From Epiperipatus broadwayi (lineage: Eukaryota > Onychophora > Udeonychophora > Euonychophora > Peripatidae), in assembly GCA_028023455.1 (NCBI GenBank), contig JAQFVV010012416.1:7483594-7547593 (forward strand): 64,000 nucleotides of DNA, written 5' to 3'. Both the position numbers and the translations under genes were made by a program. The notes below the pieces were generated by a model. It ran no database searches. It was given only the letters and a program-made list of their open reading frames with translations, and was not told where the DNA came from. How positions within the stretch are numbered: position 1 is the first letter of the stretch; every line of letters begins with the position of its first letter. This document shows positions 1 through 10,825 of the stretch, one piece after another.

Positions 1-130
1 GGTAGAATTTACAATATATGATGATTTAGCATGAAATACATATATTGGTGATTATTTATCTTTAACAATCTTTTCAGATGGGTACAGTATGGGGAGGGTC
101 TAGGGTGGGGGGATGTGAAGTTTTGTCCCC
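1..130 (+). repeat. S1 SINE-like repeat, 3' portion, cut by window start
   Basis: This carries the diagnostic S1 words 'tttagcatgaaata' and 'ttggtgattatttatcttt', also present in the long S1 copy at 16.3-16.8 kb and, reversed, at 7.4 and 29.7 kb. The distal part (70-130) has diverged and turns into G-rich then AT-rich sequence. S1 contains no ORF. It is an interspersed non-coding repeat whose downstream end has a weak tRNA-like box pattern in better copies. Confidence 0.7.
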
Positions 131-303
131 CCTAATATTTAAATATAAAAGGGGGTTTAACCTAAAAAAATTAAATATCTATAAAAAAGAAAAAAAATAA
201 AAAAAATATGTTTGGTGGGGAAATTAAAAAAAATATAAAAAAAAGAAAAAAAAAATTTAAGAAGTCATGAAAAATTGAGGAAAATGTAGATAAGAATGGT
301 AGA

Positions 304-900
304 ATGGACTATAGATTTAGTAGAGTGACAAGAGATATAGATGACAAAATAAGTAATGCAATAGAGATTGTTAACCAAAGAATAAAAAAGATAGAGGAAG
401 AGATAAAAGAAGTAGAAGTAAAATTTAAAATGTTAGATATGAAGTGTGTGCAGATCAAGGAATTAATGAATAAATACAATAAAGAATTTTTTAAGGATCA
501 GAAAGTTAAAAAAAACATTACAGATGAAATAAGAAAAGTAAACTATGAGACAGTCTTAATAGGGAACTCACTAATTACAGAATGTGGAGATTAATTGCAA
601 GAGAAAATAGAAATAGATATGTGAGAGTATATTTGCCTGGAGCTAGAATTAGGGATGTTATAGATAAGGTAAATAAACAGGGGAGTACAGATGTTTGTGT
701 TATGATGGGGACAAATAATTTGTCAGAGTTATCGGAGAAAGTAATGATTGAATACAAAGGATTAGTAATTTGGATAAGGTTAAAGAAAGATAGTTAGATT
801 ATTACCAATAGAAAATGTTATATTTGTGGATATATGGGATTTTTTTACTAATACAAAGAAGTTAGACAGTAAAGCTGGATTGCATTTAGCAAAGAAAGTG
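304..900 (+). pseudogene. LINE ORF1 relic: coiled coil plus SGNH-hydrolase-like domain
   Basis: The first ~80 codons are a charged, Lys/Glu-rich helix typical of an ORF1 coiled coil. SGNH blocks follow across two frames: 'VLIGNSLI' (usual GDS box, serine kept, Asp changed to Asn), 'LPGARIRDVI', 'VMMGTNNL' (usual GTND box) and near 860-890 'SKAGLHLAKK', which keeps the block-V His but has Ala where the usual Asp precedes GLH. A stop after the GDS-like box and a frameshift break the gene. Such domains are known from CR1-like ORF1 proteins; their role in retrotransposition is uncertain. No function is expected of this copy. Confidence 0.75.
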
Positions 901-1169
901 AAACATTAGAAGGGCTCGATTTATGAAAAATATATTTCGGAAAATATATAGAGGGGGATAAAGTTTTAAATTATAGTATTAGCAAACAAAAGGTTAACGA
1001 TGGAGGGGATGTAAAAAGTAAACAAAGGGTAGCTTATCTAGATATAAATGTAGATGTGGAGAGGGAATTGGTCAGTAAAACTAATGATAAACAAACTAAC
1101 TACAAATACAATAGAGAAAAAAGAGTCAAAAGGAAATATAAAAGGTCATAAGAAATTGTAAAAATCAGG

Positions 1170-2985
1170 ATATTTGAATATGCAAGATAGTAGAAAACCA
1201 GAAAAGTGGTTGGAATGAAAGAAAGCAGTTAAAAACAAAGAACTTGAGGTATTAGTAGTAATAGAAGCACATTTAAAAGATGAACCTACATCGGAAAATT
1301 TGCTATAGCAGGGTATAAATAGAAAAGAAAAAAAAGAGATGGTGGTACATTTGTGGTTTGAGTATCAAGTTAGGAAGACAAGAATGGGTGGTGGCTATAG
1401 TGTATGGCCAATGAAAATAGTCAAACTATAATGGAGTGGAACAATGGCATATAGGAATGCGTATTTAAGGATATACAGAGTTTCAAAAAAAAAGGAAAAG
1501 AAAATCATGCTTATAGGGATATGAATGGGCATATTGAAGAAATTGATGATTTGGATAACAAGAATGGGCGGCTTCTGAAAATTTTTTGTCAGAAAATGAA
1601 TTTGAATATTTGAAATTTATCAAGTATTTATTAGGGGCAATGCACATGATCTAGAAATAATATATTTCACACAATAGATTATGTAATAGTAGATAAAGAG
1701 GGAATGAATAAAATACATAAAATTAAAGTTTTTGATAATGAAGAGAGAGTATGTAATAGTGATCATAATTTCTTTATAATAGAAATGGTTAGTATTGTGA
1801 TGGAAAATAATAATAAAAGTAGAAAGGATTGTGAAAGATGTGGATAGAGAATGAATGATAAGAAGTTAGAAGAATATAAAATAAGAGTAGTAGAAATTAT
1901 GGAAGAGTTTATTGTTAATGAATATAAGGATTGATGAAGAGTAGAAAAAGTGGTAAATAGGGTTTTAGGTGAGCATATTCAAAAGAATAAAAGTAATAGA
2001 AAAGTGAGAATTAATAAAAGTGTAAAAAAGATGGGGGAAACATGAATAAAATGTGTGTGCTATTAAAAACAAAGAAAGTGAAAAAGATGTTAATATTAAA
2101 TGAGAAAACTATTTAAATAAAAGAAGTTGGCTAAAATAGATAATTATAGAGAGAGAATAAAATTAAATAATAAATCATTGGAAGATATTAATAAAAGTAA
2201 AAAAGATGGGAGTAAAAAATTTTGGAAATATATTAAAAGGAATGTAGGGGAAGAGAAATAGTATTACTAAATGATGAGGAGAAAGTGTATAGTTCTAGAG
2301 AATTAGAGTCTATTTTAAATAGTTCGAGAGAAGAATTAATCTATTTTAAATAAGTATGTAATGGATATAAAAATAAAAATAAAAGATGTTAGCTGTGAAG
2401 GACAGCACATAAAAGCACATGGTAATGGAAATATTAGTTTCAGAAAATGTATGAGGCAGAGAAGAAATTGAGAAGTGGAAAGGCAAAAGGTTTAGATGAA
2501 TAGGCAGCAGAGATGGTAATGAATTTGGGAAATAGGGCAAAATTAAATCTATTATCATCTTTTAATAAGATGGCACAGAAAACAGAATTCCCAGATAGCT
2601 AGAATAATAAAAAAATGTGACTATTATTTAAAGGAAAGGGTAAAGACTATAGAAAAATAAACAATTATAGACTGGTAATGGTAACGTCAGTAAAAGTTTT
2701 TGCATATATGATGGCTGGAAAGGTAGCTAAATGGATGGAAGAAAATAATATGGTGGGAGAACTGCAGAGAGGTTTTAGAGTGGATAGGCAGATAGTTTAT
2801 TTGTAATCACGCAACTTACAAAAATTAATAGGAATACAGGTATGCAATTATGGTCTTTCTAGATATAGAGAAGGCATATGATAAAGTGAATAGAAATAGA
2901 TTGTGGGTATGCTTAGTAAATTTGGGAATGAATGAGGCTTTAGTAGATCTTATTAAGAAGTTGTATAAAAATTATTATATATATA
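1170..2985 (+). pseudogene. LINE ORF2 relic: endonuclease and partial reverse transcriptase
   Basis: Fragments in different frames spell an endonuclease: 'LVVIEAHLKDEP' (usual ETH catalytic box, now EAH), 'YRDMNGHIEEID' (GDFN-like box), and 'HTIDYVIVDKEG' followed by 'VCNSDHNFFIIE' (SDH box with its His). The reverse transcriptase begins near 2470 and includes 'INNYRLVMVTSV', 'GELQRGFRVDR' and a clear motif A, 'FLDIEKAYDKVNRNRLW' (about 2850-2900), which keeps the first catalytic Asp. The reading is lost at about 2985, so motif C and the C-terminal zinc region are absent. Confidence 0.8.
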
Positions 2986-3035
2986 TCAATTAGCATTATT
3001 ACTATTAGTTTAATTAAATAATAATATTAAACATA

Positions 3036-3246
3036 TAAATATTCAGATATTTATAAAGTAAAGATGGACATGTTATTTTAAAAATTGACTTTATACATGC
3101 TGAGCATGCATTCAGTATTATATCTACCATAGTCATACCTATGATTATGGTATGCATTGTACTGAGGGCATGTTCAGCATGAATAAGGCCAATTTTTAAA
3201 ATAACACATCTACTTTTTCTTTATAAATGTCTGAATATTTATATGT
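3036..3246. repeat. Foldback (inverted repeat) element, arms about 80 bp
   Basis: The segment starts near 'acatataaatattcagata' and ends with its imperfect complement near 'tgaatatttatatgt'. The arms include 'ttattttaaaaattgac' against 'ccaatttttaaaataa' and 'catgctgagcatgc' against 'gcatgttcagcatg'. The spacer (about 3120-3160) has its own small palindrome around 'cataatcatagg'. There is no ORF. It looks like a MITE-type or snap-back repeat; no target duplication was settled. Confidence 0.75.
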
Positions 3247-3589
3247 TTAAAATTACAAGTGCATAGAAAAAAGATAAGATATTAAATGAATTATGTATTA
3301 AATAAAAATAATAACCGAGTAATTATTGCCTAAAAGTCATGTGACATTTAAGCATCAATATAATTGAGTTTTGATCCAGAAATCATTGAAACTTTAAAAC
3401 TATTTGCTGCACAGAGTATATAATCATTCTACAATAATATGAACTGGAGGATATACCTAAAGATAGCGGAATTAAATTCAACTTTCTAAGTACTCCAAAT
3501 ATTTAAATATTTATTTTTGTGCATATGTTAAGATATTATTGTTAATTTATAATAAATAAAAAAACTTTTAAATATATAAACTCAGCTTT

Positions 3590-3760
3590 CTTCTTAATCA
3601 GAAGATAATCCGCCTTTGACATGCACTGTTTAATCATGTTACTAACTGACCAATGTTATAGCGGGTATGCAGGACATTCTCAAACCCAAATTGTCTATCT
3701 TATCTTTGTACCTAAATGCAATTATATAAACCAATCTAAAGTGCTTCAGAATGAGAGCAT
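3590..3760. repeat. Half copy of the 3.9 kb foldback family
   Basis: It begins 'cttcttaatcagaagataat' and shares, in the same order, 'gacatgcactgtttaatc', 'aggaca' and 'aaatgcaattat' with the left arm of the element at 3890-4182. Only one arm is present, so this is a solo or truncated copy beside a complete one. Confidence 0.65.
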
Positions 3761-3889
3761 GAAGATTTAATCATTGTAACTTTTACATCCATTGCATTAT
3801 TAATTTGTAATTAAACCTAACAAAAATTTTAAATTTACAGTTGGTAAATATTAGACACTATTAGAATCAATTTAAAAACAATATAATTT

Positions 3890-4182
3890 ATAAGTACAGT
3901 TTTCATTTGTAATTCTTAATCAGAAGGTAATCAGCTTTTGACATATGCTGTTTAATCTCAACAATGTTACAAAGAGTATACAGGACACACTTAAGCCCAA
4001 ACATAAGATAGAGACTTTTGAAAGATAAGAATCTAAATGCAATTATCTTTTAAGACTATGTCTTGCATTTGGGTTTGAGAGTACCCTATGTACTCACTAT
4101 AACACTGGTGGTTTAGTAGCATATTAAAAAGCATGTGTTGAAGAATGATTACCTTCTGATTAAGAATTACTAATGAAAACTA
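3890..4182. repeat. Foldback element, arms about 110 bp
   Basis: The left end 'agttttcatttgtaattct' pairs with the right end 'gaattactaatgaaaact'. Inside them 'aatcagaaggtaatc' pairs with 'gattaccttctgatt', and further in the words around 'aagcccaaac' and 'gtttgggtt'-like sequence face each other. There is no ORF. It is a non-autonomous inverted-repeat element of the same family as 3590-3760. Confidence 0.75.
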
Positions 4183-4189
4183 TGCATGT

Positions 4190-4987
4190 AAATTATATTA
4201 TTAATATCAGTTTTGACATACTGAGCAGATTTTTGGCCAAAAATGCTTTACATGCCACATTTATATGGTCAGAAGTAATGAACTGTGCTGAAAAATTTTG
4301 GCAACTAAATAAATTATACTAATAACCCTTCCTTTATGAAGTGCTCTTACAAAAATCTTATTAATTAAGAAATTATTAAAATATGCATAAAATATTAATT
4401 GTAAATAATATTTATTTATAATAAACAAAGTAAAAATTACTATCAATCATTTATATGTTTGTAAAAAAAATAAAACAATAAACATAATATTGTGTGAGTA
4501 TTATATATATAATTGAAATATATATATATATGTAAAGCATTCTACAAGTTTTTGACTTAGCAAATATATTATAAAGTAATATGTAAAGACCTTCCCTGAA
4601 CACAGTAATTTCAGTTTTCAACTTTACAAACTTCTGAAAAGAAATGTCTATAAAACATCCTAAATATATAACAACTCTAACATTTTATACTTTTATCTGC
4701 AGTTTCTTTTTTCAACACAACACTTCAACAAATCTTCATTTTTAATTGTCTTTACGAAAATCTTAAAAAAAAAAAAAAAAGAAATCTGGCATGATACAAT
4801 GTGTTTTATATCAGGTTATAGATAATTTTCTGTGGATTTGTGAAAAAAAAAAAATATGATGCTACCATGTATAGTTTTTTAAAATAAATTTTAATGAAAA
4901 ATATTACTTTTATATATATACTGAAAAAAAAAGTTTATTAATGTAGATTTTTATAATAAATGTAATGGATTTAGATATGTATAATTT
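4190..4987. other. AT-rich spacer, no gene seen
   Basis: The sequence is composed of A/T runs and short TA microsatellites (for example 4501-4535). The open frames are short and low-complexity, and I see no conserved motif. Confidence 0.6.
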
Positions 4988-5563
4988 CAATTTTTGGTAC
5001 TCATCTTATAGCTAAAGACACCGTTCTATGGCGCCGTTTTCGCGCTAAAAATAATAAAAACTGTTTCCGCAGCTGACACATTCAAACCCGCATTTTCTAT
5101 AATACAACTTTTTTGTTGTGCTACAGAATGCAGGCCGCTACGTCACGTCGCAGCACAGCATGTATGTTGCATGGAAGCAAATATATTTTCCAAATTCGCA
5201 CAATTTATAAAAGAGTTACAACTTGATGAAAGAGTGTGTATTTGAATTGTATGGAAATGTAGTTTTACTTTTTTTTATAATTTTAAAGGATTCAAATGTT
5301 CAGATTTTGTAAAGTAATAATTATAAGACTTTGTAAAACATACTGTATTTAAGTTTTAATTGTGAAAACGTTAAAGATCTATGTTTTTAGTGAGTTGCAA
5401 TTCGGTAACGCGTCAAGTAACATAATATTCATAACATTCCAAGAGATAAACAATATGGCGCAATATGGCGCAGGAAATCACACATGTTGTTAGATTCGGT
5501 GATTTACCAACAACAGAATATAATGCTGTGTCCTATTTGCAAGCTTTACAACTTATATATTAC

Positions 5564-5629
5564 TAAACCTAACCCTAAAACTAACCCTAAACCTAATCCT
5601 AAACCTAACCCTAAAACTAACCCTAAAAC
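5564..5629. repeat. Degenerate CTAACCCTAAA (telomere-like) tandem repeat
   Basis: About eleven imperfect copies of CCTAAA/CCCTAAAA lie inside the TIR element described at 4996-6186. The pattern resembles the animal telomere CCCTAA repeat, but with mixed 6-8 bp spacing. It sits mid-element, so internal repeat expansion is likelier than a chromosome end. Confidence 0.75.
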
Positions 5630-5780
5630 TTTTTATTTTAATTAAAAAATAGTCGTAATATTTGTTTATCTGTTAATAAAAAAAAAAAAAAAAAGTAAAA
5701 CGAAGACTAAGAAAATAAAAAATAGACTAAGAAATTTTAATTTTTATTACGATTATTATTTTTTAAACAACAACAACAAC

Positions 5781-5930
5781 AAAAAAAGTCGTAACACAAG
5801 CAAAAAAATATCTGATAGAAAATTGATTAAAAAAAGCCGTAACACAAGTAAAAAAATATACGATAGAAAAATTGATTTAAAAAAAAGCCGTAACACAAGT
5901 AAAAAAATATACGATACAAAATTTATTTTT
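5781..5930. repeat. Minisatellite, three ~49-bp units
   Basis: Three head-to-tail units each contain 'cgtaacacaag' followed by 'aaaaaaatat', 'gata' and an AT-rich end. Units two and three are nearly identical and unit one is more diverged. The short open frames seen here on both strands only reflect this periodicity and are not genes. Confidence 0.8.
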
Positions 5931-6402
5931 CTAATAAAGAAACATAAAAAAGACATATCAAATAGTAATTTGTTTATTTTATTTTACATTTATTATTATC
6001 ATTTAAATTGTATACGTTAATAAAAAATAATATTTAAAAAAGACGATTTTGTTTTGTTTTTATTTTCGCATTACAAAAAAGCACAGAAAAATTATTAAAA
6101 TCAACGGCCCGTGAATGTTCATATTTTATAATTTTAGCGTGAAAATGGCGCCATCCAACGCCATCTTTAGCTATAAGACAAGCACCCAATTTTTATATTT
6201 ATAATATTTTTAACATAATTATTATAATTATCTTTATGCAAAACTATTTTTAATTATTTATTTTATATAATCATTTACATTTTAAAAGATTAGTTGTAAA
6301 AAAATAGGCCAAATAAATAATTCAAACAATATGTTTATATTAGCTTTTAGTACACACATATATATATAAGTTGGGCAATTTTAATGAATATATACATATA
6401 TA

Positions 6403-6575
6403 ATCATTAAAATCAGTCAACATTTAGACAATCCCAATATCAATAACAAACAACAATTTCAAACTGTTGTCAAGGCAACCTCCTTTTAACAGTAAAGATG
6501 AATGCCTTGACAACAGATTGAGATTGTTGATTGTTATAGAAATTGGAATTGTTTAAATGTTGAATCATTTTAATT
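6403..6575. repeat. Foldback element, arms about 75 bp
   Basis: The left arm 'aaaatcagtcaacatttaga' pairs with 'tttaaatgttgaatcatttt' on the right, and 'ctgttgtcaaggcaac' pairs with 'gccttgacaacag' around a short central loop near 6480-6505. The stem is nearly continuous, so a transcript would form a long hairpin. There is no coding content. Confidence 0.75.
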
Positions 6576-6579
6576 TACT

Positions 6580-7399
6580 TATAAATGTATTTACCTCAAA
6601 CATTATTACACGTATTAATATGTATATATTATCAATGTTATTATTAAAATAAATATTTGGAAACAAATTATAGCAAAAATAATATTTATTTTGTTAGAAA
6701 AAAAAAACTCTCTCTAAACAAAGTTCTTATATATAGGTTATGGATTCTACTGGTTATTTGAAAGATGCCTTTTCATAATAATAAAAAATATTACTAATGA
6801 CTGATACACTTTCTATATTATATTCTTTTCCCTAAATAAACATACGTTTAATTTTAAAACATTAAAAATATTTTAAATTTAAAACTAATGTATTCAAATA
6901 TACAATTAATGAATAAATTTGGAGTTCAAAATTTTGTAAGTTCTTTATTTTTTTTATAATTATTGTATTTTATTAGCTTTATTGTTTGTTTTTTAAGGTA
7001 TGTCAGCTCTATGGAACATTTAATACATATAAATATAATATCTTATTGTTATTGTGAAAGCTATCAAAAATGCATTAAAAAATCAATATTGCATTGTTAT
7101 GGTTTTATTCTGAATTTTGGCATATTCAGATTATCTGAGAAATAAATTATTTCATAGCTAAAATAGAAGAACAACTTTCCTGAATACTTTTCTTTACATT
7201 TAATAATGTGCATTTTTTTCTTTAAAAAATTATTTGGGAAATTTTTAAAAGTGAGTGAAAATTTTATTTAGAGATTTGAATGATTTATGGTAAAAAAAAA
7301 AAAAAAGGTTAATATATTAAAAATATTCCTAATTTTTTTTTTTTTTTGTAATTTTTGGTTAGGTGTTGTTGTTGTTTTTTTTCTACTAATTTAATATAT
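6580..7399. other. AT-rich spacer
   Basis: A/T-rich sequence with homopolymer runs near 7290 and 7335. The one open frame of 60 codons (6963-7145) has no recognisable motif. Confidence 0.55.
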
Positions 7400-7800
7400 G
7401 AATTTTTTCTATAGTATAGGCTTTTTCATACCTACACTCCAACATGTAATATATAAGGGGTTTCAACTCAGACTTTCACATGACCCTCAACTATCCATGC
7501 TATCTCATACTACTGACACACTTCATCACACTCGTGTCGAAAAGATAAATAAGACATATTTTGTGGTAAACCAGCACTCGTCAGTTGGTCCAGATTATCA
7601 TCTCCACACATATATACAATCAATGCTCTGCTTATATTAAGATAGCCAATCTTCATATTTCAATGGACAGGCTTCAATCCACTCCACCCCACAACTCTTC
7701 AGCTGTCCATTTCATTGAAAATCTGATGAAGGAACGCTCAAAGCCCACATTGGTGCCAACCTTCTCATCCTACCCATGTTGAACAAATCTTATTTTGATA
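7400..7800 (-). repeat. S1 SINE-like repeat, near full length
   Basis: Read on the minus strand it matches the S1 copies at 16.3 and 29.7 kb from 'tggacaggcttcaatccact' (reverse sense) through the 'agcactcgtcagttggtcca' region to the end word 'ggtatgaaaaa' (complement at 7421-7431). The same end word occurs in the copy at 41.8 kb, so it probably marks the family 3' end. Several A/T tails follow. The open frames over it are chance. Confidence 0.8.
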
Positions 7801-7829
7801 TTTGATGCAGTCTTCTCGTAAGTTCACTT

Positions 7830-7965
7830 AGGGAATGTCCTGTGTAGTTTGGCACAGTTGATACAAGTATCCAACTTGGGGTCGGGAGGTCCCAGGATCG
7901 ATTCTGGTGCCTGCAGGTCTAGTGTTCAAGCTTCTTATAAACTCTGCAGTCATAAAGCCATATGT
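7830..7965 (+). repeat. tRNA-like SINE head
   Basis: The segment is more GC-rich than its surroundings. An A-box-like 'tggcacagttgata' is followed about 40 bases later by a B-box-like 'ggatcgattctgg', the spacing of an internal RNA polymerase III promoter. The part after the boxes ('ttcttataaactct') resembles 16000-16025, so this is more likely a dispersed tRNA-derived SINE than a tRNA gene. I could not fold a full cloverleaf. Confidence 0.45.
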
Positions 7966-7989
7966 TTATGTTTTTACATAGGGGACCAG

Positions 7990-9860
7990 CCCTAAAACTA
8001 TTCTAACATCATCCTATTTTTAAATCCTGGTCTACCAATGTTTGACCAAATTGCAATTAATATCTTTATTAACAAATATGCTTGTGATAAATATTGTTTT
8101 AAGTTATTAGAAAAAAATGAGTAACAACAACACTTTTCATAAATCTCAAATATATTATTAAGATTTACAAGTAATTTAAAAAAAGAGAGCAATTAAAGAT
8201 AAAAGTTTAACTATAATCATCAATACAAATAAATATTTATGCTCAAAGTAAATGTAATATAATAAAATAAAAAGATTGCAAAATATATATATTTCAATTC
8301 TCAAATTTTTAATAATTATTGTCATCATGGTGGAAGGGGAGTAATCTCTTTATGTTTTTCATTTTTAAAAAAATATATTTCTCAAGAATTCATAGAATAT
8401 GTATTTTATAATGGAGATAAATTGCATTTTTATAACTTTTTTTTTATATAACTGAAATGGATAGCGTCAAAGTTGTGAGTGGAGGGAGTTTGACAATGGT
8501 AAATGACAATGTAACAATAATGAATTTTTATAGTTAGTTGCAAGAAACATACAGACTAATATATTTTTAACATACCGTTTTACTATAGATATTAAAATCT
8601 AAATCTATATTTTATTAAATTGGAAATAATAAATTAGCTATTCAACGTTCAGACAAACTAGTCAATCAAAACACTTTTGACATCATGCTAAAATAAACAG
8701 CCAAACAGCTTCTCCGGCACAACTATTTCACACTTTATATCATTACTTATCAACTGGTTGCAAGCCTGCAGCTAGTAATTCAATGTAATGTACAAAGCCA
8801 CATACATATGAATATCAAACTTAAAACGGAATAATAATTAATTTAGGTATTAAAATACAGAGACAAGACAGCGTTATTAACATATTTTCATTAGCCATAA
8901 CTCGTAAACAAATATGGCTGCTTTAACACTTGACAAAAAATAAGATACAGAGAAAGACAAAAAATAAAAAGATACAAAACAAACAAAAAGAAATATTGAA
9001 ATCATAATAATTAAAGGATAGAAATATAGTAATATAAAAACAATTAATACAGAGATGGCTGATGACATGAAAAGCTCATAGATGGGAATAATCTACGTCT
9101 GCAAATAGTAAGATAACAATGAATGAGACAAAATATTCCGCCTCTATAAAATTAATTTTAACTTTACATTTAAATGCAATATCATTTCTACTTGCAATTT
9201 TACAAAAACTGCTAAGCCAAAATGCTACGATTTTCTTCTAAAACTAAATATTTATTTCCAATCCTTTATTTCTACAGATATAAAAGGAATTACACTAACA
9301 TTGAAGACATATACAAACTATGTCAGAGAATCAGAAAACACAATCACATTTTCTATTCACATGCCCTCTGTTTAACAATATCTGATACGATATCCCCAAA
9401 ATATTTAAATAAAGATTACAACATTCATACACTTCTCAATACATTTTAAAAAAGATATTTATGCATACCTTTAGACCAGAACACTTATACTATTCTCATT
9501 ATGGTGTAGGAGATGTACATTTAATTCAAACACAAGAAGACATCCTAATACATTTAGGAACAAAATGGATATTATACGCGTAACTCTATTCTATGTATGT
9601 GGTACTAAGTACTGTTTTGTAAACTTATAGTTCAATAAAGTCTTTAGAAAGTAAAAATACACATTAAATAATTATTTTTGTAAAATATTCATAAACACTT
9701 GTTTTGGCTTTTAAAAAAATACAATAATAAAAATAACTAATAATTGGCATTTTCAAATTCAGTAAAATTTAATAATACTAATTTAATTTCAAAGAAGTTT
9801 GTTTGTTTAGATTCCATTTTAATAATTTAAAAACACACACATACAATATACAGACTGCTA
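7990..9860. other. AT-rich spacer, no recognised gene
   Basis: The sequence is mostly A/T-rich. The only items of note are short open frames around 9222-9583 (see findings) and a plain 'aataaa' near 9640. I see no conserved domain, splice-supported exon or repeat shared with the rest of the window. Confidence 0.5.
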
Positions 9861-9869
9861 TATCTGTCT

Positions 9870-10320
9870 GTGTGCTTGAAAAGGAAGGTTTTTAATAAAT
9901 ATGTTTTACCAGTTCTTTCTTTTGGATTTAAGACTTGAACATTTAAAAAAAGAGCACTACAGAGATTTCAGATCACCCATAAAATATGAAGATATATATT
10001 AAGAATAACAGGAAGAGATCAAAAACGGGAGTATAAACAGGTGTTACTGACATCATTGAAAGAATGAAGAGATTATAGTGGAGGTGAAATGGTCATATTG
10101 CTAAAAGAGATGATTTACTAGATGGATGGTTGAAGTCTTAAACTGGTTTCCATGAGATTTAAAAGACCTAGAAAGAGACCAAGTATAAAATGGATGGATA
10201 AAATAAAGATTGTGCTGGGATGATATGGAGAAGAAAGACTAGAGATTAGAGAAACTGGATTGAATTTGGAGAGATGTTCTACAGTAGATCAATAATGGTT
10301 GAAAATGATGATGATCTGCC
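9870..10320 (+). mobile_element. RTE-like LINE, 3' end fragment
   Basis: This matches the 3' parts of the relics at 39.2-39.6 and 49.2-49.5 kb. A region that would encode 'RITGRDQK' is followed by 'HIAKRDD', then 'agacctagaaagagaccaag', 'tggatggataaaataaag', and a tail ending in GAT repeats ('gatgatgatct'). The order Gly-His-(Ile/Val)-x-x-Arg, then a pair of Arg/Lys-rich blocks and a Trp, is usual near the C-terminus of RTE-type ORF2 proteins. Multiple stops are present, and the copy is 5'-truncated. Confidence 0.7.
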
Positions 10321-10564
10321 ATTTGTATCTTCAGTGTTTTTAGATCATAAATGATTAACACTATTTTAAAAAATCATTGTTTTGTGTAAAACTTGTTTCT
10401 CATTAGATATTTAAAATATATTAAATGCTTATGCTAATTAATACTCAATTTTTGCCGTAGATAGGTTTAATCTCATACAGTGAGGTCTGATACAATAAAG
10501 ACTTGTATTAATAAATAATAAAATAAACACTTTTTCTTACTAAAGTAAGATTCATACAATAAAT

Positions 10565-10710
10565 GAACTCTAGAAAAATAGATATTTTTGTCACATAATG
10601 CTTAGTTATTACCTTTTTCATCTTTAGTAGTGAAAAACATTTTTTTAGATTATTCTTATAGGGATGTAAATATAATAATTTTGATCATGAGCCACAAATA
10701 CAGAATTTGA
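10565..10710 (+). repeat. Diverged direct repeat, copy 1
   Basis: It shares 'atatttttgtcaca', 'ttaccttttcatcttta'-like sequence and 'tcatgagccacaaa' in the same order with 11340-11490, about 775 bp downstream. This is an unknown interspersed repeat; the pair flanks the foldback at 10826-11028. Confidence 0.5.
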
Positions 10711-10825
10711 AAACTGATTCATGATAGGTAAAAAACAAAAAAAATTGTACTATTTATTGTAAAAAAAAAAAAATGTTAGAAATTTAAATGCTAAACATGA
10801 AGTTACTACATTTCTAAACGAGAAA

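Larger units (their letters stand above)
250..2985 (+). mobile_element. Decayed LINE with SGNH-type ORF1 domain, truncated in the reverse transcriptase
   Basis: In order along the plus strand I read a lysine-rich coiled-coil-like segment (304-540), an SGNH-hydrolase-like domain (about 550-900), an apurinic-type endonuclease (about 1225-1790) and the start of a reverse transcriptase (about 2440-2970). Every domain is interrupted by stops and frameshifts. Similarity ends abruptly near 2985, before the YxDD box, so the 3' half is missing. An esterase-like ORF1 domain is known in CR1-group LINEs, so that group is the best guess. The LINE 3' end at 55.3 kb has a similar Lys-rich style and could be the same family. 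Confidence 0.8.
4996..6186. mobile_element. 1.19 kb non-autonomous TIR element with 8-bp target duplication
   Basis: The element is flanked by perfect 8-bp direct repeats 'caattttt' (4988-4995 and 6187-6194). Its ends are inverted repeats of about 55 bp: the left starts GGTACTCATCTTATAGCT and the right, read in reverse, GGTGCTTGTCTTATAGCT. They stay similar through 'ATGGCGCC' and 'CGCTAAAA'. No transposase is present. The interior holds an AACCCTAA-type repeat (5564-5629), an A-rich stretch and a 49-bp minisatellite (5781-5930). The 8-bp TSD with ends beginning GG fits Merlin-like elements as listed in transposon classifications; hAT ends normally begin CA. The superfamily is inferred. Confidence 0.85.

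Noticed and set aside
5564-5629. Chromosome end or telomere
   Set aside because: The repeat is short, irregular and enclosed within a transposable element with matching TIRs and target duplication.
5756-6020. Overlapping open frames with repeated peptide units on both strands
   Set aside because: They only translate the 49-bp minisatellite inside the TIR element.
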